Assembly: GCA_019309605.1 (NCBI GenBank)
Contig: JAFDFW010000100.1
Location: forward strand, 1 to 6,971
Reading direction: 5' to 3'
DNA length: 6,971 nt
Source of the DNA: Deltaproteobacteria bacterium
Lineage (GTDB): Bacteria > Myxococcota_A > Polyangia > Polyangiales > Houyiibacteriaceae
Shown here piece after piece: positions 1-6,353 of this stretch (positions within the stretch are counted from its first letter, which is position 1; each line of letters opens with the position of its first letter). The notes beneath the pieces are model-generated. The model saw nothing but the letters and a program-made list of their open reading frames with translations. It was not told the origin of the DNA and made no database searches. Position numbers and translations under genes: made by a program.

Positions 1-3000
1 TCGGCCAGGGAAACATCCGGCGCCCATAGCGACTTGGCGATCAGGTGAATGACGCCATCTGCTTTTTGAATCTCACCACTCACCCCGAGCAGGGCCGCGG
101 TCTTTGCGAGCGCTGCGTGGCGATCGAACACCTGCTTCCACACGACGACGTTGACGAAGCCGGTCTCGTCTTCGAGGGTGAAGAAGGTGACTCCGGATGC
201 AGTGCCTGGACGCTGACGACAGATCACCATCCCGACGTAGTCGAGCTCGTCTCCATGCGCACGGCTATGAACACGGGTCGCTTCGGGAATGCCTCGTGAA
301 CGCAAGGTGTGGCGAAGCCCTTGCATGGGGTGACCGCGAGTGCTGTGGTGACTCGAGCGATAGTCCCAGAGCACCTGGTCGTCGCTCGCCAATGATGCGA
401 ATGAGATCTGACTCGACGCAGGCTCGAGCGGCAATGCATCCTGCGCGAAGCGGGACAGGCTGCGGACCTGCCAGATCGCATCACGCCGGTTGAGCCCGAA
501 GCATTCGAACGCGCCCGCTTCGGCCAAGGCATGCATGGCCTTCCTGTTGAGCCGAGTTTGCCGAACGAAGGTTGCGAGATTCGGGTATGGCGGCTCCACG
601 GTTTCGAGCCGCTCCCGCTCGACGACCCCTAGCCCCTTCACGTACCGAAGCCCCATCCTCACCCCGTAAAGTCGACGCTTCGCATCGTCCACGGGGCTTT
701 GCCCCCCTCGCACGTCATGAAGCGGGTCGGCGGAAAAAGGCGAAGCCCCGTGGGCGGCGCCTTGCGCCGGTTTTACGGGTGTAAGTGTGCAATTCCATTG
801 ACTTTTATTGATGTTGACCGGCCGGACTTCGACGCCGTGCCGTTTGGCGTCTTCCACCAGGGTGGCCGGGGTGTAGAAGCCCATGGGCTGGGCGTTCAGG
901 ATTGCGCAGGTGAATACGTCGTGATGATGACATCGGAGCCATGCGGTCACGTACGCCAGCAATGCAAAGGAGGCCGCGTGACTCTCGGGGAACCCGTACT
1001 CACCGAAACCGCGGATCTGGGAAAACACGCGTTCGGCAAACTCCTCGGGAATGCCTTCGGCGAGCATGCGAGGGATCATGCGCGTTCGGTGTTTTTCGAT
1101 ACACCCGGATTTTCGCCACGCCGCCATGTCGCGGCGCAACTGATCGGCTTCGCCTGGCGTGTATCCAGCGGCGTCGACCGCAAGCTTCATGACCTGTTCT
1201 TGAAAAATCGGAACGCCTAACGTCTTCTTCAGGATACGTTCGAGCTTGGGATGCGGATAGACGATCTCTTCCTCGCCCTTCCGACGTCGGAGATACGGGT
1301 GCACCATGTCTCCTTGAATTGGCCCCGGGCGTACGATCGCCACTTCGATGACTAGGTCGTAAAACGTACGCGGTCGAAGTCGCGGCAGCATGGCCATCTG
1401 TGCACGGCTCTCAATCTGAAACACACCGACTGTGTCGCCTCTCGACACCATGTCGTACGTTGCTTTGTCTTCTACGGGAACGGTTGCGATCTCGAGCGCC
1501 TTCCCCTTGTGCTCGAGCAACAGATCAAACGCATGGTGAATGCAGGTGAGTGCGCCAAGGCCTAGAAGATCGACCTTGAACAACGCGAGGTTGTCGACGT
1601 CGTACTTGTCCCACTGGATGACGGTGCGACCCTCCATCGTTGCTGGCTCGATGGGAACGATCTCGTCGACCGGACGGTGACCGAGCAAGAAGCCCCCTGG
1701 ATGAATCGACAAATGACGAGGAAAATCCACTATTTGAGAGGCTAGAGACCAGAGGTGATGGGTTGCCGGCGCGTCCTTTTCGAGCCCCGCCTCTCGGAGG
1801 AGCTCGGGGTTGAGGACATCGTTTCGATGCCTGAGAAGTCGCGTGGCGGTTTCCAGGTCCGTTCGAGATAAGCCGAGCACCTTACCAACGTCACGGACCG
1901 CAGAGCGGATGCGATACCGAATGATGTTCGCAACCATTGCGGCGTGTCGACGCCCATACTTTTCGTAGACGTGTTGAATGACTTCTTCACGGCGCTCGTG
2001 CTCGATGTCGAGATCGATGTCAGGAGGCTCTGCGCGCTCGACACTCAAGAAGCGCTCGAACAATAGATCCATGCGCACGGGATCGATGGCCGTGATGCCT
2101 AAGCAGAAACACACGGCGCTGTTTGCGGCGCTGCCTCGACCTTGGCACAAGATGCTCTGCTGCCGGCAGTACTGAACGATCTCGTGCATCGTTAGGAAGT
2201 AGCCCCCGTAGTCGAGCTTGCGAATGATCTGAAGCTCGCGTTCGAGCTGTGTGCGGACGTCAGCAGGCACCTTGCCTTGGTAACGTGTGCGTGCGCCTCT
2301 AAACGTGAGCTCGCGCAACCATCCCTGCTCGCTTCGGCCGGAAGGAAGATGCTCTTCTGGATACCGATAACGAAGATCATCGAGGCTGAACGCACACTGC
2401 TCCATGATGTCGAGTGTGCGACGCAGACATGCAGGGTCGTCTGCAAAGAGGCGACCGATCTCATCGGCGGGTTTGAGGTCGTGCTCTGCGTTTGCGCAGA
2501 TGGTGTGGCCTGCTTCCGAGAGGGTTTTCCCCCTGCGAATACAGGCTAAAATGTCCTGAAGCGGTCGTCGAAGCTTGTCGTGATAGAGGACTTCGTTTGC
2601 GCCCACCGTCGGTACGCCGAGCTCTTTCGCGACAGAGCGCAAGCCCTTCTCAAGCGGCCTTTCGCGGTCGGTAAGATGACGAGCGCAAAGGGCAAACAAC
2701 GATGAAGGGCCGCGGCTTGCATGCAGCACGCGCAACGTCGCGGGCGTTGCGCAAAGAAAGAACACGTCGCGTACCCGTTGCAGATCTTCCGCGTGGACGA
2801 GCGAAACACCTTTGTCACACCGAGCATGACCGAGTGACAAGGCTCTGCATAGATCGGCGTAGCCAAGCCGAGTCTTGGCGAGCGCAACGACGTGATGCGA
2901 ATCCCCTTCGATATCGACCGTGAGTTGTGCGCCGGTTACGATGCGGATGCCGAGCTCCTTTGCTCGCATGTGCGCACGCACCAAACCGTAGACTCCGTCA

Positions 3001-3125
3001 CGATCTGTAATGGCAACGGCAGGAAGACCGAGCTCGTGTGCACGCTCGACCAACTCTTCGGGAAAGGAGGCGCCTTCTAAAAAGCTGTGATTGCTTTTGA
3101 CCCACAACGGAACGTAAGCGCCCAT
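1..3125 (-). CDS. dnaE2: Error-prone DNA polymerase III alpha subunit DnaE2 (3' end cut by window edge)
   Basis: C-family replicative-type polymerase that, with ImuA and ImuB, performs error-prone translesion synthesis after DNA damage in the cytoplasm. I translated the minus strand from ATG at 3125: 1041 codons are open with no stop or frameshift, so only about 20 C-terminal residues are missing. An N-terminal PHP domain (about 1-200) starts YVPLWVKSNHSFLEGAS and has ITDRDGVYG (39-47). A Trp stands where DnaE PHP domains have a metal-binding His, so this domain is probably not catalytic. The palm contains CQGRGSAANS (327-336) and PPDIDLDI (367-374), giving catalytic Asp369 and Asp371. The third Asp is 519 in KVDLLGLGAL. 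FGEYGFPESHAASFALL (707-723) is typical of the family. A helix-hairpin-helix-like segment (about 858-880) and an OB-fold with FFTLEDETGFVNVVVW (981-996) follow. Residues about 782-822 form an extra loop encoded by a palindrome. The start directly follows the imuB stop (TGA-ATG), with a weak GGGGTG upstream inside imuB. Confidence 0.97.
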   Translation of the reverse strand, partial: MGAYVPLWVKSNHSFLEGASFPEELVERAHELGLPAVAITDRDGVYGLVRAHMRAKELGIRIVTGAQLTVDIEGDSHHVVALAKTRLGYADLCRALSLGHARCDKGVSLVHAEDLQRVRDVFFLCATPATLRVLHASRGPSSLFALCARHLTDRERPLEKGLRSVAKELGVPTVGANEVLYHDKLRRPLQDILACIRRGKTLSEAGHTICANAEHDLKPADEIGRLFADDPACLRRTLDIMEQCAFSLDDLRYRYPEEHLPSGRSEQGWLRELTFRGARTRYQGKVPADVRTQLERELQIIRKLDYGGYFLTMHEIVQYCRQQSILCQGRGSAANSAVCFCLGITAIDPVRMDLLFERFLSVERAEPPDIDLDIEHERREEVIQHVYEKYGRRHAAMVANIIRYRIRSAVRDVGKVLGLSRTDLETATRLLRHRNDVLNPELLREAGLEKDAPATHHLWSLASQIVDFPRHLSIHPGGFLLGHRPVDEIVPIEPATMEGRTVIQWDKYDVDNLALFKVDLLGLGALTCIHHAFDLLLEHKGKALEIATVPVEDKATYDMVSRGDTVGVFQIESRAQMAMLPRLRPRTFYDLVIEVAIVRPGPIQGDMVHPYLRRRKGEEEIVYPHPKLERILKKTLGVPIFQEQVMKLAVDAAGYTPGEADQLRRDMAAWRKSGCIEKHRTRMIPRMLAEGIPEEFAERVFSQIRGFGEYGFPESHAASFALLAYVTAWLRCHHHDVFTCAILNAQPMGFYTPATLVEDAKRHGVEVRPVNINKSQWNCTLTPVKPAQGAAHGASPFSADPLHDVRGGQSPVDDAKRRLYGVRMGLRYVKGLGVVERERLETVEPPYPNLATFVRQTRLNRKAMHALAEAGAFECFGLNRRDAIWQVRSLSRFAQDALPLEPASSQISFASLASDDQVLWDYRSSHHSTRGHPMQGLRHTLRSRGIPEATRVHSRAHGDELDYVGMVICRQRPGTASGVTFFTLEDETGFVNVVVWKQVFDRHAALAKTAALLGVSGEIQKADGVIHLIAKSLWAPDVSLA
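660..781. repeat. Nested palindromic element translated in frame inside dnaE2
   Basis: Two pairs of inverted arms share one centre near 721. The outer arms are 660-670 (CACCCCGTAAA) and 772-781 (TTTACGGGTG), ten pairs with one bulged C. The inner arms are 689-703 (CCACGGGGCTTTGCC) and 739-753 (GGCGAAGCCCCGTGG), 14 of 15 complementary. Each inner arm is itself a small hairpin (GGGGC-TTT-GCCCC at 693-705; GGC-GAA-GCC at 739-747), and another lies at 755-769 (CGGCGC-CTT-GCGCCG). The stretch encodes about 40 residues (about 782-822) between the conserved WNCTL and GLRYVKGL blocks of DnaE2, where I recall only a short variable linker in relatives. The reading frame stays open. It resembles REP-type or Rickettsia-palindromic-element-like in-frame insertions, but it could also be a lineage-specific loop with chance GC-rich symmetry. 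The structure is seen directly; mobility is inference. Confidence 0.65.
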
Positions 3126-4607
3126 TCAATCGAGCACCCCGTGCAAGAACCAGCGCTTCCGAGGGCGGTCGTAGAAGAGCCAGAGCAAGTCACCGTGATC
3201 GGTTTCGGCGTAGTAGTAATCGCGTTCGACGAGGCGCTTCCACCAACCACCACTCACTCGGTAGGGCCCGTACATGTGTTCGATCGCCTGGTCCTTCGCG
3301 AGCGAAGGCCCGGCCTCCGGGTCCTTGGGCCTACGGGGAGGAAGGGGCTTCGGATGGGCATAAACACGCCTAATCATGGAAGAAATAGGAGGCGCAACGT
3401 TTTGCTCGCCAAGCCGAGCGTGCTGGATGGGCTCCCAGAGAAAGGACGCTTCGGGCAAATGCGCCTCGCGCACACGGGCCTTCGTGACCGAGTGCTCGCC
3501 GTACGCAGCGCGGATTCGGTCGAGCGCTCGGTGTGCAGCGCTCATGTCGCGACGTGGTTGATGGCCGGGGAGCGCAACCTGCTCTGCGCGTGCGCGGACC
3601 GTGTTAGCAAGAAGCTCCACTTCCTCGACCGCACCTTGCAAATGTATCTCACCGAGACGAAGACGAATGAGCTCGAGCACCAACATCAAATCCAAAGTCG
3701 GTGAAGCTGGTTCGATGTGCTCTTGGTGAAGAGGTGCGCGCTCCAGGTGAAGGGAAAGCTCGAGAGACTGAATCGCTTCGCCGCGAGCACGCACCTGATG
3801 GAGTAATGAATGCAGAGCGCCTTTGATCGCGAAGAGCAATCGGTTCTGATCTTCGTCGGGCGGGTCGACTTGAAACGAGATGCGCGCTGGATCGTCGAAG
3901 GCATGCGGCTGAATGGGGAGCTGCATGTCTTCGGCAAATGAATCATGGAGCGCGCTTGCCTGGGCGCCAAAACGACTGTGAAGCTCGCCCGGAGGCAAGA
4001 CGAGAAACTCACCCAAGGTTTCGATGCCTAATGCCCCCAAGTTTTCGCAAAGCTCACCTGCCAAATTGAACTCACGAAGTGGTGTCTTGTTCGCTTGTTC
4101 ACGCTCTTCGTCGACACTCTGCAAGATGGTGACCCCGCCGTGGGTCATTGCGACCGCCAGCGCTCGATGGCGATGAAAGCCGACCGTCACCGAGTTTCGC
4201 CAGTGCCGAGCCCGCAAATACCGATGGATGGAAGTCGCCCAATTGCGATAACCGCCGTAGAGGCGCCGGAGGCCTTCGGGGTCGATGTGGAACGCGCCGG
4301 CGTGCTCGATCGCTTCGACCCGAGGGGAGAACGTTTGAAGTGAGGTGATCAGCTCGCGGCTGACTTCCGAGGCTTCTTCAGGCGACACGACAGCAGTGTG
4401 TAGGTTCGGGAGGAGATCACGCGCGACGGTTTGACGCATACCGATGCGGAGACGGCTCTTCTTTGCGAGCGCATTGAGATGCGTGATGCGGCCGCTGGGA
4501 CCTTCATCGTCGACGACGGCAATCGGTGCACCGGCCCAGTGTGGCTTTTCGCGCAACAGGATCTGCAACGGAAGCATTGGTAAGAGAACGCAACTCACCC
4601 GCTTCAT
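3126..4607 (-). CDS. imuB: ImuB, catalytically inactive Y-family polymerase homologue of the mutasome
   Basis: 493-residue DinB/UmuC-fold protein that acts as the hub of the ImuA-ImuB-DnaE2 complex and brings DnaE2 to the beta clamp. The N-terminus (VSCVLLPMLPLQILLREKP) aligns with the first Y-family block but lacks its catalytic Asp. The block normally carrying the Asp-Glu pair reads VEAIEHAGAFHIDPEGLRRLYG (split here as VEAIEHAGAFHIDP and EGLRRLYG, 97-118) and also lacks it, as expected for ImuB. ARRHWRN-type helices, here YLRARHWRNSVTVGFHRHRA (130-149), complete the palm. A little-finger region follows (about 235-345). QVALPG at 343-348 sits where mycobacterial ImuB, as I recall, has its clamp-binding motif and is a weak candidate for one. 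A Pro/Arg-rich linker (418-436) precedes the ImuB-specific C-terminus: YGPYRVSGGWWKRLVERDYY (446-465) and LLWLFYDRPRKRWFLHGVLD (474-493). ATG at 4607 overlaps the imuA stop (ATGA) and has GAGG six bases upstream. The stop abuts the dnaE2 start. Confidence 0.96.
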   Translation of the reverse strand: MKRVSCVLLPMLPLQILLREKPHWAGAPIAVVDDEGPSGRITHLNALAKKSRLRIGMRQTVARDLLPNLHTAVVSPEEASEVSRELITSLQTFSPRVEAIEHAGAFHIDPEGLRRLYGGYRNWATSIHRYLRARHWRNSVTVGFHRHRALAVAMTHGGVTILQSVDEEREQANKTPLREFNLAGELCENLGALGIETLGEFLVLPPGELHSRFGAQASALHDSFAEDMQLPIQPHAFDDPARISFQVDPPDEDQNRLLFAIKGALHSLLHQVRARGEAIQSLELSLHLERAPLHQEHIEPASPTLDLMLVLELIRLRLGEIHLQGAVEEVELLANTVRARAEQVALPGHQPRRDMSAAHRALDRIRAAYGEHSVTKARVREAHLPEASFLWEPIQHARLGEQNVAPPISSMIRRVYAHPKPLPPRRPKDPEAGPSLAKDQAIEHMYGPYRVSGGWWKRLVERDYYYAETDHGDLLWLFYDRPRKRWFLHGVLD

Positions 4608-5236
4608 GACGCGCCTCGCAAACCCGCCGGAGCGATGGGCTCCGTCGATGAAAGCTCGGCGGTGATGCCGACCTTGTCTTTGAGAACACGTGTGTGAACT
4701 TCAAAACGATCGGCACGAAGAGGGCCGCGTCGAGGTTCGATACGCAAGCCTACTAATGGGCCTGAAGAAGGGTCTTCGTACGCGCTCGAAGTGAGCAAGA
4801 GAATGCGACCGTCGTATTGACGCAGCAGACCTTGAAGACGGCCTTGCCAGTTCACCGATGAACCAGGCGGCAGCGCATCGGTGAGATCGATGACCGTCAA
4901 CCCGAACGAACCAGACCGAGCAAGCCATTCAGTCGCGCGAACTAATGCGAACGGACCCGCGTGACGCGGCACGTGAATCGCGATCAACGAATCGAGATCA
5001 ACTCCCGCCGCCTCGAGGTCGGGAGGAAACAACGCACCGGCTTTCGGCTGCACCCAAGCAACGAGCTCACCACAGGCCTGCGCCCGGATCACACACGACA
5101 CAGCCGTCGTCGTTCGTGCACACGCATGCCGCCCGGAAACCTCAACCAACCGCCCCCGAGGCAACAACTCCGACAACGGCAAAGCCTTCGCTCCAACCCG
5201 CTGCGCCTCAATCTCGATGACAGTCCCAGAAGACAT
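4604..5236 (-). CDS. imuA: ImuA, RecA-like accessory protein of the mutasome
   Basis: 210-residue RecA/SulA-related protein, first gene of the mutasome operon, expected to bind ImuB and DnaE2 in the cytoplasm. The core LPRGRLVEVSGRHACARTTT (25-44) matches the RecA-fold strand plus P-loop position. The motif is degenerate: Arg41 replaces the catalytic Lys and Ala40 the preceding Gly, so ATP hydrolysis is doubtful. GELVAWVQPKAGALFPPDLE (56-75) and AAGVDLDSLIAIHVP (76-90) are typical of ImuA proteins. FGLTVIDLTD (111-120) occupies the Walker B position. VLKDKVG (184-190) recalls the VVKNKV strand of RecA. I chose ATG at 5236. A frame-compatible TTG at 5260 would lie inside the operator and promoter and add eight residues (MFSILGGS) that look non-coding. 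The N-terminus before the P-loop is short for the family. The stop overlaps the imuB start by ATGA. Confidence 0.92.
   Translation of the reverse strand: MSSGTVIEIEAQRVGAKALPLSELLPRGRLVEVSGRHACARTTTAVSCVIRAQACGELVAWVQPKAGALFPPDLEAAGVDLDSLIAIHVPRHAGPFALVRATEWLARSGSFGLTVIDLTDALPPGSSVNWQGRLQGLLRQYDGRILLLTSSAYEDPSSGPLVGLRIEPRRGPLRADRFEVHTRVLKDKVGITAELSSTEPIAPAGLRGAS
4614..4617 (-). promoter_or_regulatory. Ribosome binding site of imuB (GAGG)
   Basis: GAGG on the minus strand lies inside the 3' end of imuA, six bases before the imuB ATG. It supports the ATG at 4607 and coupled translation through the ATGA overlap. Confidence 0.6.
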
Positions 5237-5246
5237 GGAACCACCC

Positions 5247-5274
5247 AGTATACTGAACAAACAACCAGTTACAA
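5247..5274 (-). promoter_or_regulatory. Promoter of the imuA-imuB-dnaE2 operon
   Basis: On the minus strand -35 TTGTAA (5274-5269, 4 of 6 consensus bases) and -10 TATACT (5252-5247, 5 of 6) are separated by 16 bases. A start site six or seven bases downstream would fall near 5240-5241, only about five bases before the imuA ATG, so the transcript would be almost leaderless. The -35 box begins immediately after the terminal base of the neighbouring palindromic repeat (5275). The prediction rests on sequence match and position only. Confidence 0.6.
5252..5268 (-). promoter_or_regulatory. Putative LexA (SOS) operator
   Basis: CTGGTTGTTTGTTCAGT on the minus strand fills the spacer between -35 and -10. 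It matches 13 of 17 positions of the consensus I recall for Myxococcus xanthus LexA, CTRHAMRYBYGTTCAGS, including the complete GTTCAG core and 8 of 9 fully specified bases. A perfect palindrome, CAGTATACTG (5246-5255), overlaps its downstream end and could form part of a different operator type. Placement between the promoter boxes suits a repressor, and SOS control is expected for this operon. The consensus is from memory and binding is inferred. Confidence 0.55.
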
Positions 5275-5451
5275 GGGGACACTCTCCACCCCCCTAACCC
5301 ACTGAAAACACGAAGAAATTAACAGAAAGATCGCAGCAGCCAATCATTGAGGAAATCGCGGTGTCGCCTTGAAACAAGCGAAACAAATCGCTGCGATCTT
5401 TGGCTTGGAAAGGGAGCGATTCTGAGGGGTTAGGGGGTGGGAGAGTGTCCC
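5275..5451. repeat. Quasi-palindromic intergenic element of about 177 bp (MITE/REP-like)
   Basis: The outer arms are near-perfect inverted copies: 5276-5300 starts GGGACACTCTCC and ends CCCCCTAACCC, and the reverse complement of 5427-5451 is the same apart from a swapped AC/CA pair (23 of 25 identical). Inner arms AAAGATCGCAGC (5326-5337) and GCTGCGATCTTT (5390-5401) are perfectly complementary and share the same centre, about 5363, so the whole is one symmetrical unit. The 24-25 bp between outer and inner arms has diverged. No ORF of note lies inside, so any transposase would act in trans. The right arm overlaps the last codons and stop of the CNB gene, and the left arm abuts the imuA -35 box. 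No clear target-site duplication is visible. This element accounts for most of the gap between the two genes. Confidence 0.75.
5326..5401 (-). terminator. Large stem-loop, possible terminator of the CNB gene
   Basis: A perfect 12-bp stem (5390-5401 with 5326-5337) closes a 52-base loop. The loop contains a small hairpin, CGCTTG-TTT-CAAGGCG on the minus strand (one bulge, 5380-5365), and the symmetrical CAATGATTG (5349-5341). A T-rich run, TTTCTGTTAATTTCTTC, follows on the minus strand. This could end transcription from the CNB gene before the imuA promoter. The long loop makes it an atypical intrinsic terminator, and it may simply be the core of the palindromic element. Confidence 0.35.
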
Positions 5452-6353
5452 TGGAGGATGCCGGCGGCTATGCTTTTTAGGAGGGACATGGCCATGGTGA
5501 AGTGGTCCTCCAGGACCTCGAGCAGGAACTCCTGGTCGATGCGGAAGGCGACTAGGTCTTCGATGACTTCGGCTCGGAACCAGCGGCGTTCGTCGGCCAT
5601 GGCGTCGATGGCGCCTACGGAGTCGCTCGGGCCCAACTGAAAGTGTTGATCTGGATCGGTGGCCCGGCAGTCCACGATGCCGCGGAGCGGGAGCAGGAAG
5701 TACGTGCTTCGATCGCCGACGTTCCAGAGGACTTCGCCTTTGGGTAGATGGACTTCTTGAACGTCGCGCGCGAGGTCGGCGATCGCGTCGATTTCGCTGT
5801 CGCCGAATGAAAATGTTTTTCGGAGGAACGCCATTCGCTCGACGAGATCGAAAGGTCGTTCGGGAAAGGCAAACGGCTCCGACACGAGACCGAAGCCAGC
5901 GTCTGGTCCGAGCTTGCGTCGTGTTTCGAGTACCTCGCGGCTGGTTCCTCGGAGCACGCGCTTCAGCAGGACGAAATGATCTTCGAAGATCTCTTGCGAA
6001 TCTTCGACCGCGATTGCGAGCGTGACCATGTCTTCGAGCGCGATGCAGTCGTAACCGAGCTCTTCACCCGCGAGTGCGCTCACCCCACCGACCACGCTGC
6101 GCGGACCCAAGCGGCGCACTGCTCTGCCATTGCGGATGATCTCGCACTCACCGCTCACCACGTATTGAATCTCCAGTGCGGGGACCCCACTTCGGTAGAG
6201 ATGTTCACCCTTCGGAAACAATCGTTCACGCGTATTCGCCGCGATGACTTGGGAGACCTCCGGAGGCACTTCGGCGAGCCCCGGCATCGTTCGCAGGAAC
6301 AAAAACCGTTGAAATTGATCCATTTGGTGGGGTCTTGATGCTCTTTCAGGCAA
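5430..6353 (-). CDS. Protein with two degenerate cyclic-nucleotide-binding (CNB) domains
   Basis: Probably a soluble sensor or regulator; the function is unknown. Counting from the Met at 6323, the first CNB-like beta-roll covers about residues 5-125 (LFPKGEHLYRSGVPALEIQY at 35-54, VVSGECEIIRNG at 55-66). The second covers about 165-290 (HLPKGEVLWNVGDRSTYFLL at 192-211, LPLRGIVDCRA at 211-221). Both keep the PKGE turn. Neither has the full phosphate-binding cassette: the first lacks the Arg-Ser/Thr-Ala signature, and the second has WFRAEV (248-253) only as a distant echo. Nucleotide binding is therefore uncertain. There is no helix-turn-helix, so it is not a CRP-type transcription factor. The start is taken as TTG at 6353 because AGGAGG lies nine bases upstream; ATG at 6323 (297 residues) has no Shine-Dalgarno. 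The TTG start overlaps the upstream gene's stop by eight bases. The C-terminal GHSPTP and the TAA come from the arm of the palindromic repeat, suggesting that its insertion reset the original end. Confidence 0.85.
   Translation of the reverse strand: MPERASRPHQMDQFQRFLFLRTMPGLAEVPPEVSQVIAANTRERLFPKGEHLYRSGVPALEIQYVVSGECEIIRNGRAVRRLGPRSVVGGVSALAGEELGYDCIALEDMVTLAIAVEDSQEIFEDHFVLLKRVLRGTSREVLETRRKLGPDAGFGLVSEPFAFPERPFDLVERMAFLRKTFSFGDSEIDAIADLARDVQEVHLPKGEVLWNVGDRSTYFLLPLRGIVDCRATDPDQHFQLGPSDSVGAIDAMADERRWFRAEVIEDLVAFRIDQEFLLEVLEDHFTMAMSLLKSIAAGILQGHSPTP

Noticed and set aside
660..781. Intein or group I/II intron in dnaE2
   Set aside because: About 40 residues is far too short for an intein, no splice-junction motifs are visible, and the frame is open without excision.
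699..1220. Plus-strand ORF of 173 codons
   Set aside because: It is antisense to conserved DnaE2 motifs, has no recognisable domain, and is explained as a shadow of the minus-strand gene.
1..3125. dnaE2 region looks broken because only short minus-strand ORFs with both ends inside the window appear there
   Set aside because: Direct translation from ATG at 3125 is open for all 1041 codons to the left edge. The gene only lacks its stop within the window, and no frameshift is needed.
3087..3704. Plus-strand ORF of 205 codons
   Set aside because: It is antisense to the well-conserved C-terminus of ImuB and the start of dnaE2, with no family signature of its own.
5237..5260. Extended imuA start at TTG 5260
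   Set aside because: It would lie upstream of the predicted transcript start and inside the operator; ATG 5236 fits better.
4945..5305. Plus-strand ORFs rich in Arg, Pro and Thr opposite imuA
   Set aside because: Low-complexity composition and antisense to a recognisable ImuA; no supporting signals.
5326..5401. Riboswitch or known small RNA in the intergenic region
   Set aside because: Stems exist, but no known riboswitch consensus is recognisable and the symmetry fits a palindromic repeat better.
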